Positions 52,421 to 61,203 of a DNA stretch of 64,000 nt are shown in pieces (position 1 is the stretch's first letter; each line of letters begins with the position of its first letter). This DNA is from JBECKS01 sp964557005 (GTDB lineage Bacteria; Pseudomonadota; Gammaproteobacteria; Pseudomonadales; JBECKS01). Position numbers and translations under genes: made by a program. The stretch covers positions 66,625 to 130,624 of the forward strand of contig CAZKYI010000007.1 in NCBI GenBank assembly GCA_964557005.1. The letters are read 5' to 3'. The notes beneath the pieces were generated by a model. It worked only from the letters and a program-made list of their open reading frames with translations, ran no database searches and was not told where the DNA came from.

Positions 52421-53266
52421 ATGTCTTTAATTGAGGGCTTGCCCGAAGGCCAATACGCACAACTGCCCAACGGCCAGCGCATTCATTATCTGGATGCGGG
52501 TGCAAAAAATAATCCCGTCATTGTTTTTTTGCATGGCAGCGGCAGCGGTGCCAGCGGGCACAGCAATTTCAAGGAAAACTATCCGTTTTTGGCAGAACAC
52601 GGTTATCGCGTGATTGTGATTGACCATGTGGGTTATGGTTATTCTTCAAAGCCGACCGATGTGGATTATCACATCAACTTTTTTGTGGAATGTTTACACC
52701 AGACCCTGCAATACATCGGTGTTGAACTTTACACTTTGATTGGCAATTCACTCGGCGGTGCGATTGCACTGCGCTACGCACTCGATTATCCCGAACGTGT
52801 CAGCAGTCTGGTGCTAATGGCGCCAGGCGGTATTGAAAATCAGGCGGATTATTTCACCATGCCAGGCATGGCGATGATGAAAGAAGTTTTCACATCGGGT
52901 AAGCCGATGACTGAAGACAGTATGCGTGCTTTTTTTGAAAAAGCCTTTGTGGTTAACCCTGCCTGCATTAACACCCAGTTAGTGCGTGAACGCTGGCAGA
53001 GTATGCAAACGCAAAATCCCCATGTAGTGCAAACCATGGTAGTACCCAACATGGAAGATGACTTGCACCTTATCACCTGCCCGATTCTCGCGTTCTGGGG
53101 CATGAATGAAAACATGATGCCCGAAACCGGCATTATGAAACTCGCCAAAAAATGCAAGAACATTCAAATGGTGCTGCTGTCACAATGTGGTCACTGGGTA
53201 ATGCTGGAACACAAAGAAACATTTAACACGATGACGCTTGGGTTTTTACAATCCAGAGTAATTTAA
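52421..53266 (+). CDS. hsaD: 4,9-DSHA (meta-cleavage product) hydrolase
   Basis: 281 residues, alpha/beta hydrolase of the C-C bond type. Oxyanion HGSGSGASGHSNFK, nucleophile elbow GNSLGGAIAL, Asp in FWGMNENM-like context and the late His CGHWVMLEHKE. HsaD/TesD cleaves the product formed after ring A opening to give 9,17-dioxo acid and a dienoate. It starts 2 bp after hsaA. Confidence 0.88.
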   Translation: MSLIEGLPEGQYAQLPNGQRIHYLDAGAKNNPVIVFLHGSGSGASGHSNFKENYPFLAEHGYRVIVIDHVGYGYSSKPTDVDYHINFFVECLHQTLQYIGVELYTLIGNSLGGAIALRYALDYPERVSSLVLMAPGGIENQADYFTMPGMAMMKEVFTSGKPMTEDSMRAFFEKAFVVNPACINTQLVRERWQSMQTQNPHVVQTMVVPNMEDDLHLITCPILAFWGMNENMMPETGIMKLAKKCKNIQMVLLSQCGHWVMLEHKETFNTMTLGFLQSRVI

Positions 53267-53279
53267 GAGAGCACGCATC

Positions 53280-54092
53280 ATGGATAAAGCAAAGATACCA
53301 GCCTTGAGCGCAGAAAGAATAAAGCACCTGGGTAATGAGCTTTATCAGGCACTGCGCTCACAAACCACGCTTGCGCCCCTGACCGAACGCGAACCGCAAA
53401 TCACCATTGAAGATGCCTATTACATTTCCCTGCACATGCTCAATCAGCGTATTAACAATGACGGTGAAAAAGTTGTTGGCAAAAAAATCGGCGTGACCAG
53501 CAAAGCCGTACAGGACATGCTCGGTGTGTTTCAACCGGATTTCGGTTTTTTAACCAATGTGATGGAATTCCCTAATAATTCCGAAGTTTCGATTGCCGAT
53601 TTGATGATACAACCACGCGCCGAGGCAGAAATTGCCTTCAAACTGAAAAGTGATTTAATCGGCCCCGGTGTGACCGAAGCCGATGTACTGGCAGCCACCG
53701 AATGTATTATCCCCTGCTTTGAAATTGTCGATTCGCGTATTCACAACTGGAAAATAAAAATTCAGGACACGGTTGCCGACAATGCTTCCTGCGGCGTGTA
53801 TGTGTTAGGCGATGCAAAAGTGAATCCCGAAGATTTCGATTTACCCAAGCTGAAAGTTGTCGTTAAAAAGAACGGCAAACTTATCAGCGAAGGTTTGGGC
53901 AGTGCTGTTCAGGGCAACCCGCTGACCGCTGTGGCATGGCTTGCCAACACACTGGGGAAATTCGATATTCCCTTCAAGGCAGGTGAAGTGATTTTGTCCG
54001 GCTCGCTGGTTCCGCTGGAACCTGTTGTTGCGGGTGATGTGATGGAAATGGAATTAGAGGGCGTTGGGGGTTGTAAGATAACGTTTAGGTAA
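53280..54092 (+). CDS. hsaE: 2-hydroxypentadienoate-type hydratase
   Basis: 270 residues, family of MhpD/HsaE/TesE. Motifs KKIGVTSKAVQDMLGVFQPDFGFLT, QPRAEAEIAFKL (metal-binding Glu pair), CFEIVDSRIHNWKIKIQDTVADNAS. Hydrates the dienoate released by HsaD to a 4-hydroxy-2-oxo acid. Lies 13 bp after hsaD. Context separates it from 4-oxalocrotonate decarboxylases of the same fold. Confidence 0.9.
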   Translation: MDKAKIPALSAERIKHLGNELYQALRSQTTLAPLTEREPQITIEDAYYISLHMLNQRINNDGEKVVGKKIGVTSKAVQDMLGVFQPDFGFLTNVMEFPNNSEVSIADLMIQPRAEAEIAFKLKSDLIGPGVTEADVLAATECIIPCFEIVDSRIHNWKIKIQDTVADNASCGVYVLGDAKVNPEDFDLPKLKVVVKKNGKLISEGLGSAVQGNPLTAVAWLANTLGKFDIPFKAGEVILSGSLVPLEPVVAGDVMEMELEGVGGCKITFR

Positions 54093-54132
54093 TGACAAAA
54101 AATATTTTTATTATCTTTTTGAGAAAGCAAAA

Positions 54133-55074
54133 ATGAGCAAAAAAATCAAAGCCGCTATTATTGGCTCAGGAAACATAGGCACCGACCTGATGATTAAAAT
54201 CATGCGCAATTCCAAAGTACTGGAGTGCGCTGCAATGGTTGGCATTGATCCAACATCTGATGGCTTGGCACGCGCACAACGCATGGGCATTACCACCACT
54301 GCCGAAGGCATTGATGGCCTGAAAAAACTCGCTCACTATGCAGACATCGACATTGTTTTCGATGCAACCTCTGCTTACGCGCATCAACACCATAATGAAG
54401 TCTTAAAGGCGGACGGAAAAACCGTTGTGGATTTAACACCCGCAGCGATTGGCCCCTATTGTGTGCCCGTGATTAATAGTGAAGAACATCTCTCTGCACA
54501 AAACGTCAACATGGTGACCTGTGGCGGGCAAGCGACCATTCCCATGGTTTACGCGGTTAGCCGCGTTGCCAAAGTGCATTATGCAGAAATTGTTGCTTCG
54601 GTTTCTTCTGCCTCGGCAGGCCCGGGCACTCGCGCCAACATTGACGAGTTTACCCAAACCACCGCACGCGCCATTGAAAAAGTCGGCGGCGCTGCACAGG
54701 GCAAAGCGATTATTATTTTGAATCCCGCTGAGCCACCCATGATTATGAGAAACACGGTGTTCACTTTGTCTGAAAAAGTCGATGAGCAACGTATTATCGA
54801 TAGCGTGAATGAGATTGTTGCAGGAGTTAAAAGCTATGTGCCCGGCTACGAATTAAAACAGCAGGTGCAGTTTGAATATTTTAATGAAGATGCGCCACTA
54901 ACCATTCCTGGCAGAGGAAAATTCACTGGCATGAAAAGCTCCATCTTTCTGGAAGTTGAAGGTGCGGCACACTACCTGCCCTCTTATGCAGGCAATCTGG
55001 ACATTATGACCTCAGCCGCTTTAGGCACAGGCGAAAAAATTGCGCGCCTGAAATACATCAACGAAGCTGCCTGA
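54133..55074 (+). CDS. hsaG: Acylating acetaldehyde/propionaldehyde dehydrogenase
   Basis: 313 residues. N-terminal AAIIGSGNIGTDLMIKI Rossmann motif, VTCGGQATIPMVYAVSRV with the catalytic Cys, then a PGYELKQQVQFE region. Converts the aldehyde released by the aldolase to acyl-CoA. Forms a channelled complex with the aldolase coded 24 bp downstream. TesF/HsaG by context; MhpF/BphJ are homologues. Confidence 0.93.
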   Translation: MSKKIKAAIIGSGNIGTDLMIKIMRNSKVLECAAMVGIDPTSDGLARAQRMGITTTAEGIDGLKKLAHYADIDIVFDATSAYAHQHHNEVLKADGKTVVDLTPAAIGPYCVPVINSEEHLSAQNVNMVTCGGQATIPMVYAVSRVAKVHYAEIVASVSSASAGPGTRANIDEFTQTTARAIEKVGGAAQGKAIIILNPAEPPMIMRNTVFTLSEKVDEQRIIDSVNEIVAGVKSYVPGYELKQQVQFEYFNEDAPLTIPGRGKFTGMKSSIFLEVEGAAHYLPSYAGNLDIMTSAALGTGEKIARLKYINEAA

Positions 55075-55098
55075 GCGAAAAATTCAGAGGAAAGTAAG

Positions 55099-56196
55099 AT
55101 GATTAACCCACTTAAAGAAAAAATTTATATTCAGGACGTAACACTGCGTGACGGCATGCACGCCATTCGACACATGTATGGCATTGATCACGTTAAAGCG
55201 ATTGCCAAAGCACTCGATGATGCAAAAGTAGATGCCATTGAAGTCGCTCACGGTGACGGGCTTTCTGGCACCTCCTTCAACTATGGCTTTGGTGCACACA
55301 CCGACAAGGAATGGATTGCCGCCGTTGCAGAAGTTTTAACCCACGCAAAATTAACCACGCTGATTCTGCCAGGCATTGCGGTTAAAGAAGATTTGAATTG
55401 GGCGTGGGACATGGGCGTTCGCTCCGTGCGCGTTGCCACACATTGCACCGAAGCCGATGTCAGCAAACAACATATTGAACACGCGAGAAAACTCGGCATG
55501 GACACCATCGGCTTTTTGATGATGTCGCACATGATTGAACCCAAACTGATGGCCAAACAAGCCTTATTGATGGAAAGCTACGGTGCCGAAACCGTTTATG
55601 TGGTGGATTCCGGTGGTGCGCAGAACATGCACGACGTTGCTGCGCGAGTAAAAGCACTGCGTGATGCCTTGAAACCGGAAACTCAAATTGGCATTCACGC
55701 TCACCACAACCTGTCGCTGGGTGTTGCCAATTCCATCGTGGCGGTTGAAAACGGTGTGAGCCGTGTAGACGCTTCGCTGGCAGGCATGGGTGCAGGTGCA
55801 GGCAATGCGCCTCTGGAAGTCTTTATTGCCGCCATTGAACGCATGGGCTGGTTGCATGGCACGGATTTATACAAACTGATGGACGCTGCCGATGATCTGG
55901 TGCGCCCACTGCAAGACCGTGAAGTGCGTGTTGACCGTGAAACGCTGTCACTCGGTTATGCAGGGGTTTATTCCTCCTTCCTGCGCCATGCAGAAGTTGC
56001 CGCACAACGCTACAAGCTGGAAACCCGCGATATTCTGGTCGAACTTGGCCGCCGCCGCATGGTGGGTGGTCAGGAAGATATGATTGTGGATGTGGCTCTG
56101 GATATGCTCAAAGCTGCCGAGTTGGGTATTTCCATTGAAGAATATTCAGCACAAATTGATAAGCGCGGAAAAAAGAAACAGCAAGTGGTTGATTAA
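55099..56196 (+). CDS. hsaF: 4-hydroxy-2-oxovalerate-type aldolase
   Basis: 365 residues. DmpG family: VTLRDGMHAIRHMY at the N-terminus with metal-binding Asp, VDSGGAQNMHD, HAHHNLSLGVANS with the metal His pair, and the C-terminal communication domain. Splits the 4-hydroxy-2-oxo acid to pyruvate and an aldehyde. Ends the steroid operon, and its stop overlaps the convergent rhuM-like gene by 4 bp. Confidence 0.93.
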   Translation: MINPLKEKIYIQDVTLRDGMHAIRHMYGIDHVKAIAKALDDAKVDAIEVAHGDGLSGTSFNYGFGAHTDKEWIAAVAEVLTHAKLTTLILPGIAVKEDLNWAWDMGVRSVRVATHCTEADVSKQHIEHARKLGMDTIGFLMMSHMIEPKLMAKQALLMESYGAETVYVVDSGGAQNMHDVAARVKALRDALKPETQIGIHAHHNLSLGVANSIVAVENGVSRVDASLAGMGAGAGNAPLEVFIAAIERMGWLHGTDLYKLMDAADDLVRPLQDREVRVDRETLSLGYAGVYSSFLRHAEVAAQRYKLETRDILVELGRRRMVGGQEDMIVDVALDMLKAAELGISIEEYSAQIDKRGKKKQQVVD

Positions 56197-57239
56197 GGCT
56201 TTTTTTTATTTTTTTCAGATTCAAGCTGCCTAATCACTTTATCAAAGTCGCTTGTCTCTTTATCAGAAACGCCAAGTCGTCTCGCATGAAATTTTTCGTA
56301 TTCTATTTCAGCCTGCTGTTTCGCCAGCTCATGTGATACTTTTCCAGCATGATCAAGAATATCTCTATCATTAATATCCAGAAAACCATCTAGCTTACTA
56401 ACCCAATCACGCATATACATAGGCACGCGACGCATAGCCTGACCCTGTGCAAAAATCAAATATTGCTCAACCAAATTATTCAGCGCCGCCAATTCATTTT
56501 TATCAAGATAATTCTTGGCAACCGATACATCCTGCTTGCGTAGCTTGGCTCCACGAAAATTGGTCAACCCCATATCTGGCAAATCAGCATTTGCTCGTGA
56601 ATGAATAATTTCAGCAGCCGTTTGTCCAGTAATTGCCCAATGCATTTTATTCTGTACGGTTTTAAAGAACTCGATGCTGATATCCAAGGTAGGATCATAG
56701 TCGATACTGGTAGCGTAAATATCTGTGATCTTCTGATAGAAGCGTCTTTCAGAAGTTCGGATATCCTGAATTCGACGCTCAAGTTCCTCAAAATAATCAA
56801 AAGGCTGATCTGGATTTTTGAGTCGCTCGTCATCCAGCACAAAACCTTTTTTAACCAATTCTGTAAGTTGTTGTGTTGCCCAGATACGAAAGCGGGTAGC
56901 TACATGACTTTTTACCCTGTAGCCCACAGAGATAATCATGTCCAGATTGTAGTAATCCAGTGTACGCTTGACTTCGCGTTTGCCCTCCATTCGAACCGAC
57001 AACAATTTCTTGTGAGTTGCCTCAGGCGCTAATTCGCCTTCCTCGTAAACATTGAGTACATGCTGACTTATGTTTTGTTGGGTTGTTTGAAACAAGTCTG
57101 CCATAAGCGGTTGCGTTAACCAGACTGTATCATCCACCAGCCGCACATCGAGTTTCAGCTTGCCATCCTCAGCTTGATACACCAAAAACTGACCTTTGGC
57201 GCTATCTATCGGTTTCTCTGATTCTTGATCCTTGTTCAT
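56193..57239 (-). CDS. RhuM-family protein
   Basis: 348 residues with the RhuM pattern: VDDTVWLTQPLMADLFQTTQQNISQHVLNVYEEGEL then the YYNLDMIISVGYRVKSHVATRFRIWATQQL region. RhuM proteins are found in Salmonella islands and near restriction-modification or toxin-like loci. The N-terminal part looks DNA-binding. Role unknown. It separates the steroid operon from the LuxR-type regulator, and no partner gene is beside it. Confidence 0.88.
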   Translation of the reverse strand: MNKDQESEKPIDSAKGQFLVYQAEDGKLKLDVRLVDDTVWLTQPLMADLFQTTQQNISQHVLNVYEEGELAPEATHKKLLSVRMEGKREVKRTLDYYNLDMIISVGYRVKSHVATRFRIWATQQLTELVKKGFVLDDERLKNPDQPFDYFEELERRIQDIRTSERRFYQKITDIYATSIDYDPTLDISIEFFKTVQNKMHWAITGQTAAEIIHSRANADLPDMGLTNFRGAKLRKQDVSVAKNYLDKNELAALNNLVEQYLIFAQGQAMRRVPMYMRDWVSKLDGFLDINDRDILDHAGKVSHELAKQQAEIEYEKFHARRLGVSDKETSDFDKVIRQLESEKNKKKP

Positions 57240-57409
57240 ATCGCCTTCACATCGCTATGGGGTGAAAGAAGATAGCCAAGGCTTTTAAGTGGGTCAACCA
57301 AAGGGAGAAATCCCTCCCCCATATGAATGAGAAAAGGTGTACATCTATCTAAACTTCCTTACAATGTCGGCCATTGTCGCACCCCGCAAAAATAACAAGA
57401 ACCCACACG

Positions 57410-58546
57410 ATGAAACCGGATTTTCAATCTGAAGACATCCAGACCTTCAGCCAGATTATTGAGCACATCTATCAGGGGCCTCTGGAAGAGCACCCCTGGG
57501 AAGAATTTCTGGAAGACTTGCGCGAAATTCTCGGCGCACACATTGCCACCCTGATTCTGATTCCCCCCAGTAAAGATGCCGAAGGTGTGATGCTCAATGT
57601 AGGTGGCGATTTAAGCGGCGTGGAGTCTTACAACAAAAAGCACTACGCACTCGATCCTTTTATCGACCTGCCCTCACGTGAAGTCATCAGCCTGCGCGAA
57701 TTTATCGATCCCAAAAAACTGCAAGCCAGTGAGTTCTACCTCACCACACTCAAGCCTGCGGGCATTTTCGATATTCTCGGCACTGATCTGGAAGTGCCTA
57801 ATGAGCTATCGGTGCGCTTGCGTATTTCGCGCTATAAAGAAAAAGGTGCTTTTAAAGCTGAACAAAAGCATCTGGTTAAACAACTGCTGCCCCATCTGGA
57901 ACGCGCTTTATTGATTCATGCACGGCTCAACAAAGTGGAATCGGAAAGAGCCTTATATGCGGGTGCGATGGAACAACTGTCGGTAGGCACGATTATTCTC
58001 GATGAAAAAGGCTCGGTGATTAACTGCAACGAAATGGCGCGTCATTTAATTGAAGCCAAAGATGGTTTAATCAACAGCAAAGACACCTTGCATCTTGCCA
58101 ACCGTGAGCAAACCAACGAATTACACCGTTTGGTGAGTTCGGTGCTCGAAACCCAGAAGCGCGGTGAAAGCGGTTTTGTGGAAGCCATGCGTGCCACTCG
58201 CCCATCGGGTTTGCCCGATCTTGGGCTGGTGATTCGCCCTGTACCAAGCACCAAATTTTCTGAAGGAAAATCCATGCCTTCGGTTGCGATTTTTATTTCA
58301 GACCCCGAACAAAGTTCTGAAACCCCCACCCAGATTATTACGCGCCTGTTTGGCGTAACACCCGCCGAAGCTTCACTGGCGATGCTGCTGGTGAATGGTT
58401 TAACGCTCGATGAAGCCGCCAAAGTGCAAGGCGTTAGCCGCAACACCACGCGCACACATTTGCGTTCTATTTTTGCAAAAACTGGCGTGAGCCGTCAGAC
58501 CATGCTGGTGCGCTTGATATTAAAAAGCGTAGCTAGTCTGGCTTGA
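57410..58546 (+). CDS. LuxR-type regulator, possibly TeiR/TesR-like
   Basis: 378 residues from the ATG at 57410 (MKPDFQSEDIQ); a TTG at 57374 would add 12 residues. The C-terminal helix-turn-helix (about 315-370) reads LFGVTPAEASLAMLLVNGLTLDEAAKVQGVSRNTTRTHLRSIFAKTG. The N-terminal part resembles the PAS-like region of similar-sized regulators, including TeiR, which controls steroid degradation in Comamonas. Location near the hsa genes agrees. The TeiR link is inference. Confidence 0.82.
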   Translation: MKPDFQSEDIQTFSQIIEHIYQGPLEEHPWEEFLEDLREILGAHIATLILIPPSKDAEGVMLNVGGDLSGVESYNKKHYALDPFIDLPSREVISLREFIDPKKLQASEFYLTTLKPAGIFDILGTDLEVPNELSVRLRISRYKEKGAFKAEQKHLVKQLLPHLERALLIHARLNKVESERALYAGAMEQLSVGTIILDEKGSVINCNEMARHLIEAKDGLINSKDTLHLANREQTNELHRLVSSVLETQKRGESGFVEAMRATRPSGLPDLGLVIRPVPSTKFSEGKSMPSVAIFISDPEQSSETPTQIITRLFGVTPAEASLAMLLVNGLTLDEAAKVQGVSRNTTRTHLRSIFAKTGVSRQTMLVRLILKSVASLA

Positions 58547-59498
58547 TTTTTTTCTTTCTCACCGAATGCACCGCATCGCCAAAACCGCGTAACCACCAAT
58601 CCAGTTGGCCAGAATCCACCACCGTTGCACTGATGAGATATTCCTCATCAAATTCCTTCACCTTTTGATCGGCGGATAGCTTCGCTTCTAACAAATGCAC
58701 GCCTGCTCCCTTGTTAATACGAAACCGTAATTCAATTTTCTGACCTTCCCCAAAACCAAAACGCCCCGCTTCATCGTATTTTTGCAAATCAAAATCTTTC
58801 AGCCTTTGAAATTTCAGCGTTGTTGGCTTCGCTGAAATAAAACGGTGCAAGGCAAGGTTACGCTCATCATCATAACTTTCATAACGACACACCAGATACA
58901 AACACGAGCCTTGCTGCACCAAACCCAGCGGCATCACCTTGCCAGCACTTTGTTTTCCCTCAGCATTTTCATATTCAATCTCCAGCCACAAATTTTTGTA
59001 CAGCGCATTACTCACCGCTTCCAGAATGCCGGAGCGAATCGGCGGCGGTAACAAAGGCTGGGTTTGGCTGACAACCCGTACTTTTTTCAGCCATTGTTTT
59101 TCCAGCTTGCTATCGGTTTGAGTACCCAAGGTGTAACGTGCCTGAGCGAAAAAACCGTTCATGGATTTCATTACATCTGTTGGCAAAATGTTTTTCAAAT
59201 AATCTTCTGCCAGTGACAAAATCAGCGCCTCCTGTTCATTCAGCCCTGGCAAGGAAAAGCCATCCGACTTTTCTTTCCAGCGATAACCATAGGGTTTTTC
59301 GCGATCATCACGTTCAATATCAAAATGCTCACTGAGCATGTCAAGTTGTCGTTGCACCGTGCGTAAGTCTCGGTCAAATCCCGCAGCCTGTAATTGCTCA
59401 TGCAGTTCTTTAGCACCGATTTTAGTTTTACGCCGAATACGCTTTAACAACTCCAGAGTAAACAGCAGCGTTTCATAGTTATTGGGGCGTTCCGACAT
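58533..59498 (-). CDS. WYL-domain transcriptional regulator
   Basis: 321 residues. N-terminal helix-turn-helix (about 15-70), then a WYL domain (about 160-235, LWLEIEYENAEGK...LYLVCRYES...LHRF) and a WCX-like C-terminal part. WYL proteins bind nucleic acids or nucleotides and often control defence islands. It lies 28 bp after the DUF2779 gene on the same strand, so the two are probably co-transcribed. Its 3' end overlaps the convergent LuxR-type gene by 14 bp. Confidence 0.9.
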   Translation of the reverse strand: MSERPNNYETLLFTLELLKRIRRKTKIGAKELHEQLQAAGFDRDLRTVQRQLDMLSEHFDIERDDREKPYGYRWKEKSDGFSLPGLNEQEALILSLAEDYLKNILPTDVMKSMNGFFAQARYTLGTQTDSKLEKQWLKKVRVVSQTQPLLPPPIRSGILEAVSNALYKNLWLEIEYENAEGKQSAGKVMPLGLVQQGSCLYLVCRYESYDDERNLALHRFISAKPTTLKFQRLKDFDLQKYDEAGRFGFGEGQKIELRFRINKGAGVHLLEAKLSADQKVKEFDEEYLISATVVDSGQLDWWLRGFGDAVHSVRKKKIKPD

Positions 59499-59526
59499 AG
59501 TTTGATGACCCTCTTTTAATGAACTT

Positions 59527-61029
59527 TTATTCCCGCACCGTATTTCCGGTAAAAAACTCCCACAACTTTACCGTTGCCAAGGTATCGAGCTTACAATAAT
59601 CCAGCAAGTTCTGTTTGATGCTTTCTTTTTGTTCGGGCGTACAGTTACCCGAAACCGCCATAACATACGCTTCTGCTGCGGCTTGCCCATCCTGAACATC
59701 GTCAAGCGCCTGATAATCCATGTCAGCATTGATATTCGGAAGCGTTGGCAATACCGCCTTGATGCTCCAACTGCCGTGCTGATCAGGGTGGTAATAATAG
59801 TCTCTCGCCAAAGGCAATAAATCCACCAAACGCTTTCTAATGGCCTGTAAATCCTTTTCAAGTTTGGGAAATGCTTTTCCCAGTGCATCAATAATCATCC
59901 CTTCAAACCCGACGTTATAAACATAAATCGAGCCTTTTTTTCCACAGTCTTTTATCAAGGACTCAGCAAAAGCTTTGGCAGGATTGTCACCTTCCATCGA
60001 TAAAAATTCCTTGTGACTGAGCACAGCGTTTTTATCAAGCTTGTGCAAACTGTATTGAAAGGGAATTTGCTGAAACGGGCGCGTACCCTTCCAAATCGGT
60101 ACCGCGAATTGTGCCGTTTCAAAATCCAGAAAATACGCAGGATAGCTTTGCGCTGAAAGTGCAGCACGTACTGCCTTTTTATCAAAAAATGTTTTTCCCG
60201 TTAGCGTATGTTGTTTAACACGCAGTTGTTGCGCGTTTAACAAATCATCGGGCACATCGCGTAATTCGGTAATACCTGCTGCTATCGCTTCCTTCAATGC
60301 GTTCGTGCGTACATTTGGCAGAACCTGCACACTGTGTTGCGGCAGCTTCAAATGTCTTGAGCAATAATCCTGAAAACCACAGGGGTAAGGCTTGTTACAC
60401 TGCTCACCCACTTCTATGTTGGGTTCTTTATTTTTGGCAACAATTTTCTGTGCGGCATCCACCCACTGTTTGGCTTCGCCATAACGCGACAGTGCTTCCT
60501 CGGTTAAATCGGTTTCAAACAATAAACCCTGATAATTATTATCACCCGGATACACCCATGTTGAATCAATACAGGCAACACTCACCGCAGCCAAATCAAT
60601 CCCTTGTTCCTTTGCTACATAACATTGCAAGGCCACATCATCACGGTAGTAATCTTTCACCGAAGTTGAAGATTTTACCTCAATCATTTTCCATTTGGTT
60701 TTACCACGCTTGTTCAAGGGCAACATCACATCGGCAAAGGCAAGCGCACCACCGGCACTTAAACCCGCTTCAAAAATGGGCTGTTTTCCTTGCAGCAATT
60801 CACCGCTCAGCGCAAAGGCCTTGGCAAAACCGATTTCATTCAAGTCCACCAACACGCCTTCGCCGTTATCGTAAAGGCTTCGCGCCAAATCACCCACCTG
60901 ATTACCGCGTGCAAAGGTGGCTTGCGTGGCTGCCGAATCTTCCCGCAATTCCGGTTTATGCACTTCTAGCCACAAGCGTTTCGGGCATTGGCGGTAAGCA
61001 ATGATTTTGGATTTTGAAAGGTTTTTCAT
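59527..61029 (-). CDS. DUF2779 protein: Cas4-like nuclease plus DEDD exonuclease
   Basis: 500 residues. N-terminal half has PD-(D/E)XK residues Asp100, Glu117-Val-Lys119 and Gln135, framed by four Cys (15, 211, 217, 223) in the pattern of Cas4/AddB-type [4Fe-4S] nucleases. The C-terminal DUF2779 domain starts YFLDFETAQFAVP (Asp302, Glu304), has YNVGFEGMIID and ends with LLDYCKLDTLATVKLWEFF, the three motifs of a DEDD-type exonuclease. So two nuclease domains are predicted in one chain. It is upstream of the WYL gene and downstream of the AAA+ gene. Confidence 0.82.
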   Translation of the reverse strand: MKNLSKSKIIAYRQCPKRLWLEVHKPELREDSAATQATFARGNQVGDLARSLYDNGEGVLVDLNEIGFAKAFALSGELLQGKQPIFEAGLSAGGALAFADVMLPLNKRGKTKWKMIEVKSSTSVKDYYRDDVALQCYVAKEQGIDLAAVSVACIDSTWVYPGDNNYQGLLFETDLTEEALSRYGEAKQWVDAAQKIVAKNKEPNIEVGEQCNKPYPCGFQDYCSRHLKLPQHSVQVLPNVRTNALKEAIAAGITELRDVPDDLLNAQQLRVKQHTLTGKTFFDKKAVRAALSAQSYPAYFLDFETAQFAVPIWKGTRPFQQIPFQYSLHKLDKNAVLSHKEFLSMEGDNPAKAFAESLIKDCGKKGSIYVYNVGFEGMIIDALGKAFPKLEKDLQAIRKRLVDLLPLARDYYYHPDQHGSWSIKAVLPTLPNINADMDYQALDDVQDGQAAAEAYVMAVSGNCTPEQKESIKQNLLDYCKLDTLATVKLWEFFTGNTVRE

Positions 61030-61046
61030 GTCATGTTCCTATTGTT

Positions 61047-61061
61047 GTTATTCTGAATAAC
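61047..61061. promoter_or_regulatory. Palindrome upstream of the DUF2779 gene
   Basis: GTTATTC (61047-61053), T, GAATAAC (61055-61061): perfect 7-1-7 palindrome 17 bp before the start codon of the DUF2779 gene. Candidate regulator-binding site, perhaps for the WYL protein. Confidence 0.5.
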
Positions 61062-61203
61062 GTAAGCGAAGCCGTTTATACAAGGCAACTTTCTACAAAC
61101 GAAAGAATCGAAAAAGCGCTTTCTTTGTAAAGAGTACACGGAGTAAATGAGCATTTTGAGATTATTTTTAACGCAGTAGAAACAACGCAGCTAGTTATTC
61201 AGG

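Noticed and set aside
60297..61004. 235-codon plus-strand frame over the DUF2779 gene
   Set aside because: Pro/His/Arg-rich translation, fully antisense to a gene with clear domain motifs.
61030..61203. Possible tRNA or small RNA in the 174-bp gap
   Set aside because: No cloverleaf or terminator found; only a 15-bp palindrome and short repeats.
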